Below are positions 18,614-28,534 of a stretch of DNA of 64,000 nucleotides, piece by piece (the first letter of the stretch is position 1; each line of letters opens with the position of its first letter). A program made the translations under genes and the position numbers. Source of the stretch: Chondromyces crocatus (lineage in GTDB: Bacteria > Myxococcota_A > Polyangia > Polyangiales > Polyangiaceae); contig NZ_CP012159.1 in assembly GCF_001189295.1 (NCBI RefSeq), positions 3,794,973 to 3,858,972 of the forward strand, in the 5' to 3' direction. The notes beneath the pieces were generated by a model. That model saw only the letters and a program-made list of their open reading frames with translations, had not been told where the DNA came from and ran no database searches.

Positions 18614-19618
18614 CTACGACGCACAGATGTAGTCGCTGCCCTCCACGAACCCCTCGCCGTCGAGGTGTCCCCGGATCAGCGACCGCGCCCCTCGCGCCCC
18701 CACTGCAACGACCACCGTCCACTGCCCGCGCTCCAGGCCTGCCGGGTCCACGATGGGCGCCCCCTGGGCGATCCGTCCGATCTTGCGCGGGTCGATGTCG
18801 ACGAACAGACCCGGCGAGACGCCATTCTCTCTCAGCGCGGCGCTCACGCGGCGGCCTGTCCGCCCCGCGCCCCACACCGCGACGGGCTTGCCTTCTCGCC
18901 GCAGTCGAGCCGCGAGATAGTACCCCTTCGCTTCGATGAAGCGCGCGAGTGCATACCGAGGATCCGTGAAGGTCGCTCTCCCAGCGCGATGCCGCCAGCG
19001 CAGCCCCACCTCCGGAATTTTCGCCATCCGCACGCCAGCGCCGATCATTCTCAGCCACAGGTCATAGTCCTCGGCCCAACGCGTCTCCTGAAAGCCTCCC
19101 ACGGTGTCGAGCGCAGCCCGTCGCATCATCACCGATGGATGGCAGAGCGGTGACTCGACGAAGATCTCGCGGACATGATCCTCGGGCGTGATGATCCCGT
19201 TCAGCCACTCCACATAGCGGCGCATGCCTTCCCCCAAGTCGCCGTCGGCGAAGGCTTCCACACGCGCTCCCACCACGCCGAGGTGAGGATCTCGGGACAG
19301 CGCAGCAACTTGCTTCTGCAGCCGCTCGTTGATGGATACGTCGTCCGCATCCATGCGAGCCACGAACTCGCCGCGCGACATCGCCGTTGCCTGCGAGAGC
19401 GCGCGCGCGATGCCGACGCCCGCGGTGGAGATGGGCACGATGCGCGGATCGACGGCTGCCCTTCGCTCCACGAGGACCGGGCCTGCATCGTTGGAACCAT
19501 CATTCACGGCGATGATTTCGAGATCGATCTCTCGCTCCGAGAGCACGCTCTCGAGCGCTTCGTCCAGCGTCTCGGCTGCGTTTCGGTAGGGTAGAAGCAC
19601 GGAGACCAGGGGCTGCAT
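18614..19618 (-). CDS. Family 2 glycosyltransferase with C-terminal nucleotide-binding-like domain
   Basis: Predicted inverting glycosyltransferase (GT-A fold), 334 residues. VSVLLPYRNAAETLDEALES at the N-terminus, VNDGSND, the DxD-type RMDADDVS near residue 92, and ETRWAEDYDLWLRMIGAGV with the ED catalytic-base region are all present. The last 90 residues depart from a plain GT2: GKPVAVWGAGRTGRRVSAAL reads as a Rossmann-type GxGxxG segment, followed by DIDPRKIGRIAQGAPIVDP, as in proteins that carry a small NAD-binding or sugar-recognition module. Acceptor and donor are unknown. It lies 33 nt after egtB on the same strand, but there are no other polysaccharide genes nearby. Confidence 0.9.
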   Translation of the reverse strand: MQPLVSVLLPYRNAAETLDEALESVLSEREIDLEIIAVNDGSNDAGPVLVERRAAVDPRIVPISTAGVGIARALSQATAMSRGEFVARMDADDVSINERLQKQVAALSRDPHLGVVGARVEAFADGDLGEGMRRYVEWLNGIITPEDHVREIFVESPLCHPSVMMRRAALDTVGGFQETRWAEDYDLWLRMIGAGVRMAKIPEVGLRWRHRAGRATFTDPRYALARFIEAKGYYLAARLRREGKPVAVWGAGRTGRRVSAALRENGVSPGLFVDIDPRKIGRIAQGAPIVDPAGLERGQWTVVVAVGARGARSLIRGHLDGEGFVEGSDYICAS

Positions 19619-19651
19619 CGACTCGCTCGCTCCTCGACCCTCGTCGCGTCG

Positions 19652-20971
19652 TCAGCGCGCAAGCCGGATCCCGCTTGCCTGCCAGCGTGCCGACGGCGGG
19701 AAGAAGTTCCGGTACGTGGTGCGCATATGGGACGCCGGCGTGAAGCAAGAGCCACCGCGCAGCACCATCTGCCCGCTCATGAACTTCCCGTTGTACTCCC
19801 CGAGGGAGCCCGCCCAGGCCTGGTAGCCCGGATAAGGAAGGTAAGCGCTGGCGGTCCACTCCCAGACGTCACCGAACATCGCGCGTGGCCCTCTGGCAGG
19901 CTCATCGACCTGGGTGGGTCGAGGATTCAGCCACCCACTCTCGGCGAAATTTCCCTGAACGAGCGCGCTCTCCGCGGCCACCTCCCACTCCATCTCCGTG
20001 GGGAGGCGCGCGCCTGCCCACCGCGCACAAGCGTCTGCCTCGTAGAAACTCACATGACAGACCGGCTCGGAAGGAGCGATCTCCCTCAGCCCGTGCAGCG
20101 TGAACACCTGCCAGTGATCTCCCTCTCGCTCCCAGTACAGCGGCGCCTCCCACCCTTGCTTCTGGACGGCGTCCCACCCTTCGGACAACCACAGCTCGGG
20201 GCGCCGGTAGCCACCCGCCGCCATGAAGGAGAGGTATTCCCCGTTCGTCATCGGCCGGTCCGCCAGCGCGAAGGCTTCGACGAAGGTGCGGTGCCGTGGT
20301 GACTCGTTGTCGAAGGCGAAGCCCCCGCCTCCGTGCCCCACCGACCGAAGCCCCTCTTCGAAAGGCGAGAAGTCCGTCGGCCGTAGCTCCGGGCCCGAAA
20401 TGCCTCGAGCGGGTGACGCCCCGGTCCGCAGCGCTGGCCTCAGGGGATTCTGGGCGAACAGATGCTTCACATCGGTCAGCAGGAGCTCTTGATGCTGCTG
20501 TTCGTGATGGAGTCCCACTTCGATGGTGGCGATGAGATCCGCATGCGCGCCGTCGGCGAGTTCACCCCACAGGGTCCGCATGGCGGCATCGACATGCCGT
20601 CGATACTCGTACACTTCCTCCACCGAAGGCCTGGTCAGCATCCCTCGTTGCGGACGCTCGTGACGAGCTCCCACGCTCACATAGTACGAGTTGAACAGGT
20701 AGCCGTAGCGTGGATGGAACGACGTGAAGGGAGCGCGTCGAGCGCGTGCCGCAGGCTCGAGGACGAAGGTCTCGAAGAACCAGCTCGTGTGGGCGAGGTG
20801 CCACTTCACTGGACTCGCGTCGGGCATGGATTGCACGACATAGTCTTCGGGTTGCAGCGTCACACAGAGCGACTCGGTGAAGGCACGAATCGCTTCGTAC
20901 CGCGCTGCCATTTCGGCCACCTGCTCCGCACTCTGGGCGGCTCCTCGCGCACTTCCCGCACCCTGCACCAT
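19652..20971 (-). CDS. egtB: Ergothioneine sulfoxide synthase EgtB
   Basis: Iron-dependent enzyme joining hercynine (trimethyl-histidine) to a thiol (gamma-glutamylcysteine or cysteine) with oxygen, in ergothioneine synthesis. 439 residues from ATG 20971, chosen over 20977 because GAGGG lies 6 nt upstream. The DinB-like N-terminal half has SPVKWHLAHTSWFFETFVL and the iron ligands in LHHEQQHQELLLTDVKH; the C-terminal FGE-sulfatase-like half has CHVSFYEADACARWAGARLP, TEMEWEVAAE, GDVWEWTASAYLPYPGY, VLRGGSCFTP and RTTYRNFFPP. No egtD methyltransferase is in the window. It lies between a lipoprotein gene (24 nt) and a glycosyltransferase (33 nt). OvoA-type enzymes are longer and fused to a methyltransferase. 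Confidence 0.93.
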   Translation of the reverse strand: MVQGAGSARGAAQSAEQVAEMAARYEAIRAFTESLCVTLQPEDYVVQSMPDASPVKWHLAHTSWFFETFVLEPAARARRAPFTSFHPRYGYLFNSYYVSVGARHERPQRGMLTRPSVEEVYEYRRHVDAAMRTLWGELADGAHADLIATIEVGLHHEQQHQELLLTDVKHLFAQNPLRPALRTGASPARGISGPELRPTDFSPFEEGLRSVGHGGGGFAFDNESPRHRTFVEAFALADRPMTNGEYLSFMAAGGYRRPELWLSEGWDAVQKQGWEAPLYWEREGDHWQVFTLHGLREIAPSEPVCHVSFYEADACARWAGARLPTEMEWEVAAESALVQGNFAESGWLNPRPTQVDEPARGPRAMFGDVWEWTASAYLPYPGYQAWAGSLGEYNGKFMSGQMVLRGGSCFTPASHMRTTYRNFFPPSARWQASGIRLAR

Positions 20972-21001
20972 GCTCATCCCTCGGAGACTCTTGGATGCCG
21001 C

Positions 21002-21853
21002 TTACTTCTTTTTGAAGCGGTTCAGGTGCGTGATGTACCAGCGACCTTGCCACGAAATGACGGTGTGGACGTCGAGCGAGTACGTCTTGCCTTCGAGCTC
21101 GTATCGCAGCTTTCCCCGGAACGAGCGGTAATAGCCGATCTTGTTGACCTCGTCCCCAGGCGGAACCCACTTGGGTGTCGACCCGAGCTGGAAACCGACG
21201 AACCGAGCGCCCTCCCATTTCTTGCGCTTGCGGTGCAGCGACCGGATGTCGTTCACGTAGGTGGCGTGCAGGTTGTCCCAGTACTTGCCGGGCCCTTTCA
21301 CATCCTTGAGCGGGATGAAGGGCTCCTTGGGGAACCAGAACGGCTCTCCCAGCGGGGGTTCGTTCTTCACGATGGCCTCGAACAGGCCCTGCGCTCGCTC
21401 GGTCAGCTCTGCGCTTTCACGTGGCGGCAGGATCTTGTTGTCCGCCGCGAAGGAGGGAGCCGCCTCTGGCTCCTGGCCTGGTGCCCCTGACGTCCCGGAA
21501 TCTCCACCGCCAGCGTCCTGTTCGGCCCCGAGCGCGCTCGGCACCTCTCCAGCGGCAGCTCCAGGCGCCGTGCCAGCAGGCGCCGACATCGCGCTGGCGA
21601 CAGTGGACGCTGAAGCTGCGGCGGTGACGCCTGTTGCAGTCTCCCTGATCGGTTCCCCGATGGACGTGCCCATGCCCCTGGCAGACGTCACCCCGCGACC
21701 CTCGTCGCTCTCGCTCGAGGGGCCAGCGCAGGCGGTAGAGGCGGTCAGCAGCCAGCCGAGGAGTGCACAGAGACGGGCGCGCCACGAAAGGCGGCCTCCT
21801 CCCCGCGCATCGCCAGCATGCTCTCGTTTGGCAGAGGAGGAGAGGAAGCTCAA
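21002..21853 (-). CDS. Lipoprotein of unknown function
   Basis: Predicted 283-residue lipoprotein. TTG at 21853 is chosen because it overlaps the TGA of the upstream OmpA gene (TTGA, 21850-21853), a typical coupling arrangement; no ATG is in frame before the signal. The signal ([18 protein letters not shown]) ends in a lipobox. A long Ala/Gly/Ser/Thr-rich linker reaches about residue 145. The C-terminal half is ordered and conserved-looking: [60 protein letters not shown], and [20 protein letters not shown] ending in KKK. No family was recognised. Probably acts in the periplasm alongside the OmpA-like protein. Confidence 0.8.
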   Translation of the reverse strand: MSFLSSSAKREHAGDARGGGRLSWRARLCALLGWLLTASTACAGPSSESDEGRGVTSARGMGTSIGEPIRETATGVTAAASASTVASAMSAPAGTAPGAAAGEVPSALGAEQDAGGGDSGTSGAPGQEPEAAPSFAADNKILPPRESAELTERAQGLFEAIVKNEPPLGEPFWFPKEPFIPLKDVKGPGKYWDNLHATYVNDIRSLHRKRKKWEGARFVGFQLGSTPKWVPPGDEVNKIGYYRSFRGKLRYELEGKTYSLDVHTVISWQGRWYITHLNRFKKK

Positions 21854-24753
21854 TTCTTCTCGGTGATGATGAACTGCACGCGGCGGTTCTTCGCTTTGTT
21901 GGCGGGAGTCACGTTGGGCGCGATGGGCCTGTCCTGTCCGTATCCCTTCGAGGTGAGCCGGTTCCCGTCGACTCCCGCCTTGACCAGCCACGTCCGTACG
22001 GAGCTTGCTCGTGAGTCGCTGAGCTTCTGGTTGTGCTCCCGGCCGCCTGTGTTGTCCGTATGCCCCTGGATCTCCACCTTGCGGATGTTCGGATTGCGCT
22101 GGAGCACGTCAGCGATCTCTTCGAGCAGCGCGTTGGAGTCGCCGAGGATCTTTGCCGAGTCCGTCTCGAAGTGGATCTGCTTCGAGATCCTCAGTTCGTT
22201 GCCGAGCAGATTGACCAGTCCGCGCTTGGGTCGCTTGTTGACGGACACCGTCGCGCGGGTGTCCTCCGAGGCCCGGATGTCTGCCTGGTCGACATGGTTC
22301 ATGTAACCCTGCGCCTCGACCTTCATCGAGAGCTGTCCCGGGGGCAGATCCTTCATCTGGAAGTTCCCGCTCGCATCCGCGGTCACGGACTGCTCTTTGC
22401 CGCTTGCGTCCGTGATGCGCACCACGGCTCCTGCCACGATGTCGCCGCTCTCAGCGTCTTTGACGGTGCCGAGCAATGTTCCTACTTTGGGCTCCGCTTC
22501 CAGCGCGCAGGCGATCTCCACATAAGATGGCCCTTGGGATGAGCCTTGCCCCGGCGCGGGAACGCCTGGCGCGTTGGGTTGCCCGAACTGCTGTGGCTGT
22601 CCAAAGGGCTGCGGCTGTCCGAACTGCTGCGGCTGACCAAAGGGCTGCGGCTGCCCGAACTGCTGCGGCTGTCCAAAGGGTTGCGGCTGCCCGAACTGCT
22701 GCGGCTGTCCAAAGGGTTGCGGCTGTCCGAAGGGCTGCGGCTGCGGCTGTCCGAACTGCTGCGGCTGTCCGAAGGGCTGCGGCTGTCCGAAGGGCTGCGG
22801 CTGCGGCTGTCCGAACTGCTGCGGCTGTCCAAAGGGTTGCGGCTGCCCGAAAGGCTGCGGCTGACCAAAGGGTTGTGGCTGCCCGAAGGGCTGCGGCTGT
22901 CCCGAGGGGGCGTCCGCGCTGCTGCTCGTTACCGTCGCCGAGCACGTCCCCGGCTTGAAGCCGGGTGCCTTGATGCTGAACGTGTAGGTTCCGGGTTCGA
23001 GGTGCCGCGTGACGAAGCGACCGTCGGGACCCGTTGCGACCGGCGCCTGGGAGCCTCCCTCGAAGCTCACGATGGCGTCGGCGACGACGATTTCAGGCTT
23101 GTTCTGCTCGTGGACGAGGCCACGGACGAACGTCTGCGGAGCCGGGACCACCTGCACCTGAGGAGGCGGCGGCGGCGGCGGCGCCGGAGGCGGCGGCGGC
23201 TTTTTCTCCCGGGTGTCATAGGCGTAGCCCAGCCCGAAATACAGCGTCCACGGCGCCTGAGGAGCTACCTCCTCGATGAAGGTGCTGGTCGCCGATAGCC
23301 CGATGTCGAGGCCGAGCTGCGCAGACAGCCCACGGAACGCTTTGCTGAACGGCGTCACGCGTGCGCCGAGCGACAGACGCGAAGGCACGGCCGCGTATCC
23401 TGGGCCTCCCTGATTCACAGGATCGGACGAGCTGAAGTCGTCGAGACCGAGGCAGACATCGCCACGCGACACACGGCCGGTGTGACACTCGTATCCCTGC
23501 CGGTTGACGGGCACATCGACCGAGTACTCGAGATAGGGCTGCACCCATCGGAAGGGCAGCTCGGCCCCGAGCGAAATCTGGAAGAAATCGACCTTGTTGA
23601 TACCCAGACCGAAGCGTTCGATGCGGCTGATCGGTTGACGGGTGCGACCATCCGTGAACGCTTGGGCCCGCTGAATCTCGACGTCTTCGACCAGCTTGCC
23701 CGAGTTGTCGAGCTTGTAGCCCAGGTTCAAGTGGGTCCGCAGGGGGAACCCTTTGCCGTGGGGCTTGCGCAAATCCATCGTGGCGAGCCCACGGAATGCC
23801 GCGCTGGTCCCACCACCAGCGAGCCCCACGGAGCCCGTCCCGTTGAGCAACATGAGCTGAATCTCGCCGCCGAAGGTGAACAGCTTGCCGATCTTGGGCG
23901 GGGTGAATGCCTTCACACCGAAGGTCGTGTCACCGAGCACCTGGAGGAGGGTGGGGCGCCCCTGATCATTGGAGTTCGCGTACGTGCGGATGTTCGCGTA
24001 GCCCTCGAGCCAGGAGAATGGCGTCGCATTCAAGGTGAAGAACGCGCCGACATGGCTGGCCGAGTCCTTCGCGGCGTTGGGGCCGCACACGATGGGCACA
24101 CCGGCGGGGGTGCTGTCGTCGGGATCGCACAGGAAGCCGCTCGTGGAGAACCAGTCCATCACGAACGCGACGCGGAATGTTCCTGGTGCGCCCGACCCCG
24201 CATAGGAGGTGCGCATCAAGCCCGTCGAGCCCCAGAGGTTGGGCTGGTTCATCAGGGAGAGGGCGCGCTCTTCCTCGTCCCACGCCGAGTCCTCGGGAAC
24301 CTCGGTTCCCGCCTGCGTGCTGGCATCAGCGCCCGCATTGGCTTGAAAACCTTGCCCTCCGAAGGACGCATCCGCACCAAACGAAAAGCCCGCTTCTGCA
24401 CCACTGCCAGGTTGCTGCCCAGGCTGCGGCTGCTGACCGAAGCCAGGCTGCGGCTGCTGTCCGAAGCCAGGCTGCGGCTGCTGTCCGAAGCCAGGCTGCG
24501 GCTGCTGTCCGAAGCCGGGCTGCGGCTGCTGTCCGAAGCCTGGCTGCGGCTGCTGACCGAAGCCAGGCTGCGGCTGCTGACCGAAGCCAGGCTGCGGCTG
24601 CTGACCGAAGCCAGGCTGCGGCTGCTGACCGAAGCCAGGTTGCGGCTGCTGCGCCCCTGCGGTTCCCGCTAGGGCGACGACACCGAGGAATGGGAGCGCG
24701 GTGCGCGCCATGCGACGCGTGTCAGCAAGGACAGCCTGAAGGAGGGTATGCAT
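21850..24753 (-). CDS. OmpA-family outer-membrane protein with Gln/Pro repeat regions
   Basis: Predicted 967-residue outer-membrane protein tethering to peptidoglycan. ATG at 24753 (GAGG 4 nt upstream) or 24711; the signal peptide ([19 protein letters not shown]) precedes QQ. Nine tandem QQPQPGFG units follow. A beta-barrel-like region comes next (about 140-540), with periodic aromatic strands. A Pro-rich linker leads to a carboxypeptidase-regulatory-like beta domain ([20 protein letters not shown]), about 17 FGQPQ units, a second such domain ([20 protein letters not shown]), and the OmpA C-terminal domain ([64 protein letters not shown]) that binds diaminopimelate. It heads a likely five-gene run down to aat. 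Gene identity is sure; function beyond envelope anchoring is not. Confidence 0.92.
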   Translation of the reverse strand: MHTLLQAVLADTRRMARTALPFLGVVALAGTAGAQQPQPGFGQQPQPGFGQQPQPGFGQQPQPGFGQQPQPGFGQQPQPGFGQQPQPGFGQQPQPGFGQQPQPGFGQQPQPGQQPGSGAEAGFSFGADASFGGQGFQANAGADASTQAGTEVPEDSAWDEEERALSLMNQPNLWGSTGLMRTSYAGSGAPGTFRVAFVMDWFSTSGFLCDPDDSTPAGVPIVCGPNAAKDSASHVGAFFTLNATPFSWLEGYANIRTYANSNDQGRPTLLQVLGDTTFGVKAFTPPKIGKLFTFGGEIQLMLLNGTGSVGLAGGGTSAAFRGLATMDLRKPHGKGFPLRTHLNLGYKLDNSGKLVEDVEIQRAQAFTDGRTRQPISRIERFGLGINKVDFFQISLGAELPFRWVQPYLEYSVDVPVNRQGYECHTGRVSRGDVCLGLDDFSSSDPVNQGGPGYAAVPSRLSLGARVTPFSKAFRGLSAQLGLDIGLSATSTFIEEVAPQAPWTLYFGLGYAYDTREKKPPPPPAPPPPPPPQVQVVPAPQTFVRGLVHEQNKPEIVVADAIVSFEGGSQAPVATGPDGRFVTRHLEPGTYTFSIKAPGFKPGTCSATVTSSSADAPSGQPQPFGQPQPFGQPQPFGQPQPFGQPQQFGQPQPQPFGQPQPFGQPQQFGQPQPQPFGQPQPFGQPQQFGQPQPFGQPQQFGQPQPFGQPQQFGQPQPFGQPQQFGQPNAPGVPAPGQGSSQGPSYVEIACALEAEPKVGTLLGTVKDAESGDIVAGAVVRITDASGKEQSVTADASGNFQMKDLPPGQLSMKVEAQGYMNHVDQADIRASEDTRATVSVNKRPKRGLVNLLGNELRISKQIHFETDSAKILGDSNALLEEIADVLQRNPNIRKVEIQGHTDNTGGREHNQKLSDSRASSVRTWLVKAGVDGNRLTSKGYGQDRPIAPNVTPANKAKNRRVQFIITEKN
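22582..22899 (-). repeat. Coding tandem repeat, 18-bp units ([12 protein letters not shown])
   Basis: About 17 copies of an 18-bp unit, some with an extra 6 bp adding QP, encode alternating PFGQPQ and QFGQPQ in the OmpA-family gene. The codons are nearly identical between copies (plus-strand pattern CCAAAGGGCTGCGGCTGT), so the array is prone to slippage and copy number probably varies between strains. Confidence 0.95.
24420..24655 (-). repeat. Coding tandem repeat, 24-bp units (QQPQPGFG)
   Basis: Nine near-perfect 24-bp units (plus-strand pattern CCGAAGCCAGGCTGCGGCTG) encode QQPQPGFG directly after the signal peptide of the OmpA-family protein. Differences between copies are single bases (GACC/GTCC, CAGG/CGGG/CTGG). 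Distinct in unit length from the second array in the same gene. Confidence 0.95.
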
Positions 24754-25721
24754 CGAGCCTCATGTGCGAGAGCGGTCGAGGGGCGTCTCCCGGAGCTGCC
24801 GCCGTGCCGCACGCGCGCTGGTTGTATCATTCTCCCCGTCTCTGACGAAACAGACGACATGCGGCGCCGTAATGCTGCGGGCTTATACATGTGCATTGGC
24901 GTCAGCCCGCATGCCCCGCGACCCTGCCCGTACCCTCGTGAGCCAGCCTCGGAGGTGCGCGACAGCGCGTCCTCGATGGTCTCGGCCGCGGGTCGCTGAC
25001 GGCACCGTGCGCAAAAGGCAGCGGGAGTCCTGCTCGTCGGCGCCCGCGACAGGGAGTCAAAGGTCAGCCTGCTCGTGGGAGTGCAGGGCAGGCGTCGGGA
25101 TGGCTCCCTCCGGGCCACCATGAAGGATGTGACGGCACTGTGGTTTGGAACACATGCGAAGCGTCCGTCCGCGAGCTACGTACCAGCATGGAGACCGCCG
25201 GATGCCTCGACGCCAGGCGTGGAAGAACGTCCACGGACATCGACGGAGCCATCGACGCATGCGTGTCACATAGGGCAGGATCGCTTCGCCTCATGCCCTG
25301 TACAGGTCCCCATTTGCCAGCATCTGGCGTCCTCCCGGACGGCCTCGTGCTGCCCGGAGCCTGCAGGGGCCTCGCCTCATTATCTCCGCCTGCTCTTCCG
25401 CGCTTCTCCCCTGGTGGATGGCTGCTCAGCGCTCCTCGGATCGAGAGCGCGCTTCCTGCCATCGGTGAACCTTCGTCCATCTCCGATGACATCGGCAGGG
25501 ACTTCCGGGAGCGGCGCATCGTAACGCAGGGGGAGAGTTCGGTGGCGGGGGGACCCGGGGCGCCGCTCATCCCGAGGCAGCGAGGGGCGAGACGGCTCAT
25601 GAGTTTCGAGCGGGGCGGGGGCCGCGGTCGTCGCGATGACTCGTCCCGAGCACTGTGGAGCGGCTCGGGGGAGTCAGTCCGGGTAAGGCCGTTCGATCAC
25701 GTGAGTGGAGGGTAAAACGAC
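24754..25721 (+). other. 968-bp intergenic region without a supportable gene
   Basis: Divergent gap between the OmpA-family gene (minus) and the HEAT-repeat gene (plus). Open frames of up to about 190 codons exist but have no ribosome-binding site, no recognisable motif and codon composition unlike the neighbours. The part at 24820-24910 is relatively AT-rich (TTGTATCATTC, GGGCTTATACATGTGCATTG) and is the likeliest place for the divergent promoters, though no hexamer pair stands out. No tRNA, terminator hairpin or repeat was recognised. Confidence 0.6.
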
Positions 25722-28427
25722 ATGTCCAAGCGCGACGTACTGGACTCGCAGCTTGCCGGGCAATTCGCGTGGCGCATGGCCCTGCCTGCGGAGTTCGTCT
25801 CGAGCACGGCCCCGCCGCCAGTTCCGAAGAGCGCTCCGCCAGCTCCTCCTCCTCCTTCAGAAGAGGCGGAGCCGCCCGCGGCCATGGCGGAGGCGGAGAG
25901 AGAGCGCTGGGAGCGCGCAGACCGTGAGTGCTCGGAGCTGGCCAAGCAGGTGGAGCGGGCATGGCAGATCTCCGAACCATCCCAGCAGGCGGCGGCCACC
26001 GCCGTGTTGCTGGAGCGCGCTCGGAAGCTGGGTCTCGATCTGTTCGGGATGAGTGAGTACCCGATGGCCAGCGTGCGTCTCTGGCGCCTGGTCGTCAGGC
26101 ATTACCAGCGGTTTCCGGCGCGTGAACGCAAGCCAGGGGTGCACGCGCTCAGTGTCGCGGCAGCTCCCCCCGAGCAGCGGGAGACGGTGGACTTGCTCAT
26201 CGAGGTCGCCGAGACGGGTGACGCCTGGCTCGCCTTCATGATGGAGCGCGGACCCGCCTGTGAGGCCATGGGTCGAAGGCATCCGGAGCTGGGCGCCCGA
26301 CTCGCTCGTGTCCTCGATCATGGCAAGACCTGGGCGGCCCGCGAGACGGCGGCGCGCTGGCTCTCCTTCGCCGACCTTCGCGCCGCCATCCCGACGCTCC
26401 GGCGTGCCCTGCGGCGTCCACATGCCCGTGTGAGGTGGTTCGCGCTCGAGATTCTGCTCGAGCGTGCCCCCCAGGCGCTCACTGCGGACGATGTCCAGTG
26501 GCTCCTCGACGACGCCGTGGAGCATCCGCTCCCCGAGGGCTACGGGACGCGCTCCTACGAGACCTCCGAGGGGTATGCAGACACGCTGGTGACCGCGGTC
26601 GCCAAGGTGCGACCTCCCGATGGCTGGAAGCCGCTCATGATCATCGCCGATGGCGGCGGTGCTCACATCCAACGCGACCGCGCCGGCCTCGATGTCGGCT
26701 GGGCCCTCCGCGCGCTTGCCGCCGGCTACCCCGAGCGTGCGCTCTCTCGGATCGACAGGGAACTCGCGGAGACACGGAGCTGGCGTCGGATCGATGCTGT
26801 CGAGGCGGCGGGGCATCTCCCCGATGGGCTCCTCCGTCCTCGCCTCCTCGAAGCGGCCATCGGCCCAGGCTACCGCATCATCGAGCGCGCGAAAGCGCTC
26901 TGGTTCGAGCGCTTCGGAGCCGAGTGCCCGGTCGAGCCGCTCGCAGGTGTCCCCGTCGAGATCCTCGCGGAGCCACCGGGGGATCGGCTCCTCGCGCGCT
27001 TGACCGTGCTCCGTGGCTCCTCGGATGAGGCGAAGGGCGCGATGCTGGTCGCGCTGCTCACGGGAGAGCCCACGAGTCCCACCGAGAGCGCCACGGCGAG
27101 CGAGGCGCTCCCCGCAACCACTCCAGCAACTCAATCCGCCCCAGGGGCAGAGGCCGGTGCCGAGATCCCCGAGCCAGAGCTCTCGGCCGACCAGCGCGAA
27201 GCCCTCGCTCTCCTCCTGTACAGCTTGCGCGAACAGGGCGCTGCACACCGGCGGCCTGGGCTCCCCACCACGGAGGAAGCGTGGGCCGAAGCCCTGGTGC
27301 GGCGATTCGGCGACCTCGCCTTCGACGGCCTCACGGCGCTCGCCTCTCGAGGCGCCAGAGCTGGGGTCGATCATGAGTGGCTCGGTGCGCTCGCGTCGCT
27401 CGCCAGGCGCGGTGTGCTGCGCTCCGCGTGGCGTGAGCGCCTGCGAGACGTGGCTGTCGATGCGCTCCGGGCTCCTGGATGGGATGGCGCCACCGCGCCG
27501 CTGATCGTCCTGACCCAGGTCGGTGCGCCGCCCGACCTGCTCGACTTCCTGTGGGACATCACGCTGGAACCAGCGGAGAGCAGCAGCTCACGCATGCGTG
27601 TCTACACCGTCCTCTGGGCGGCCGACGTGCTGGTCACCATGAAAGACGCGCCCTCTCTCGACACCCGGATCACGCTCGAAGGCGAGAAGGCGCTCCAGGC
27701 CCGAACCTGGGAGACCCTCGAGCGCATCGTTCGCATCGGCTGTCGCAGGCGCCTCGAGGCTGCCTTCGCGCTCGCCAAGCGCTGCATCGCGCTGGTCGAA
27801 GACGAGCCGGAAGCGCAAGCGGGGGCGGTGCAATGTGCTCACTTCCTCGCCGAGGCCAAGCAGCTCGATCCGGCCTGGGTGCTGGCGTCGCTCCGACGCC
27901 CGGAGTCTCCGAGCTTCACGGTCGCCTCCCGCTTCGTCGGGGACGACTCCCCTGCCGAGGTCGTCGCTGCCATCGAGGAGGCGTTGACGTCTCCGGCTCG
28001 CGAAGGCGCGGCCGCAGCCGAGTCAGCCAGAGCGCTCGTCTGGCGGAAGGTCCTCGGCATCGAAGACCCTCGCCTGGATGGCATCCTGGAGGGAGCCCCC
28101 GCCCGCGCTCGTGCTGAGCTGCTTGGTTCCCTGCTCCTGCTGGATGCGCCCTTTCCGCCCCTTCGGCCCCACTATCACGCCCTGCTCCTGGGCCCAGACG
28201 AGAAGGCAGCGGCAGAGGCCTTCGAGGATCTCTATGTCAAGCAGCCCGAGGGCACCTGGGAGCTGCTCGAAGAGATCCTTCCTCTCGGCCCCAGCCCATC
28301 GGTGCGCGAATCCATCGCCCACTTCCTCCGCGAGCCGACGGATGCCGAGCTGTACTGGCGCCACTCGGATGACGACGAAGAAGAAGAAGACGAGCTGGAA
28401 GAGCTCCTCGGCGACGAGCTCGACTGA
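25722..28427 (+). CDS. Large HEAT-repeat-like protein, unknown function
   Basis: 901-residue, apparently cytosolic protein; no signal peptide or membrane helix. GGAGGG lies about 9 nt before ATG 25722. A Pro/Ala-rich stretch (about 28-55) precedes mostly helical sequence with repeating Leu/Ala/Arg pairs of helices, e.g. WLSFADLRAAIPTLRRALRR followed by PHARVRWFALEILLERAP, the look of HEAT or Armadillo repeats. A disordered Thr/Ser/Glu patch at about 455-490 divides two helical halves. The C-terminus is a dense acidic tail (DDDEEEEDELEELLGDELD). HEAT scaffolds bind other proteins; no partner is evident. A TPR protein gene follows 107 bp downstream. Real gene on coding bias and length; function unknown. 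Confidence 0.88.
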   Translation: MSKRDVLDSQLAGQFAWRMALPAEFVSSTAPPPVPKSAPPAPPPPSEEAEPPAAMAEAERERWERADRECSELAKQVERAWQISEPSQQAAATAVLLERARKLGLDLFGMSEYPMASVRLWRLVVRHYQRFPARERKPGVHALSVAAAPPEQRETVDLLIEVAETGDAWLAFMMERGPACEAMGRRHPELGARLARVLDHGKTWAARETAARWLSFADLRAAIPTLRRALRRPHARVRWFALEILLERAPQALTADDVQWLLDDAVEHPLPEGYGTRSYETSEGYADTLVTAVAKVRPPDGWKPLMIIADGGGAHIQRDRAGLDVGWALRALAAGYPERALSRIDRELAETRSWRRIDAVEAAGHLPDGLLRPRLLEAAIGPGYRIIERAKALWFERFGAECPVEPLAGVPVEILAEPPGDRLLARLTVLRGSSDEAKGAMLVALLTGEPTSPTESATASEALPATTPATQSAPGAEAGAEIPEPELSADQREALALLLYSLREQGAAHRRPGLPTTEEAWAEALVRRFGDLAFDGLTALASRGARAGVDHEWLGALASLARRGVLRSAWRERLRDVAVDALRAPGWDGATAPLIVLTQVGAPPDLLDFLWDITLEPAESSSSRMRVYTVLWAADVLVTMKDAPSLDTRITLEGEKALQARTWETLERIVRIGCRRRLEAAFALAKRCIALVEDEPEAQAGAVQCAHFLAEAKQLDPAWVLASLRRPESPSFTVASRFVGDDSPAEVVAAIEEALTSPAREGAAAAESARALVWRKVLGIEDPRLDGILEGAPARARAELLGSLLLLDAPFPPLRPHYHALLLGPDEKAAAEAFEDLYVKQPEGTWELLEEILPLGPSPSVRESIAHFLREPTDAELYWRHSDDDEEEEDELEELLGDELD

Positions 28428-28534
28428 GAGCATCCCGCTGCTCCGCCTTGCGTGACATCTCCTCCCCCACGTCCGCCGCTCTCTCCCTCCACAGCGCCCT
28501 GCATCTCCGAAGCGGCATCGGCTACGATGCGGCG

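Noticed and set aside
19652-20971. egtB considered as a formylglycine-generating or hercynylcysteine lyase protein
   Set aside because: The N-terminal DinB-like half with HHEQQHQE iron ligands plus the FGE half is specific for EgtB-type enzymes.
23482-24672. Long open frame antisense to the OmpA-family gene with repeated RLRLLSEA
   Set aside because: It is the reverse reading of the 24-bp QQPQPGFG repeat array.
25064-25715. Frames of 149-191 codons in the gap before the HEAT-repeat gene
   Set aside because: No ribosome-binding site, no motif, poor codon pattern, and several frames open at once on both strands.
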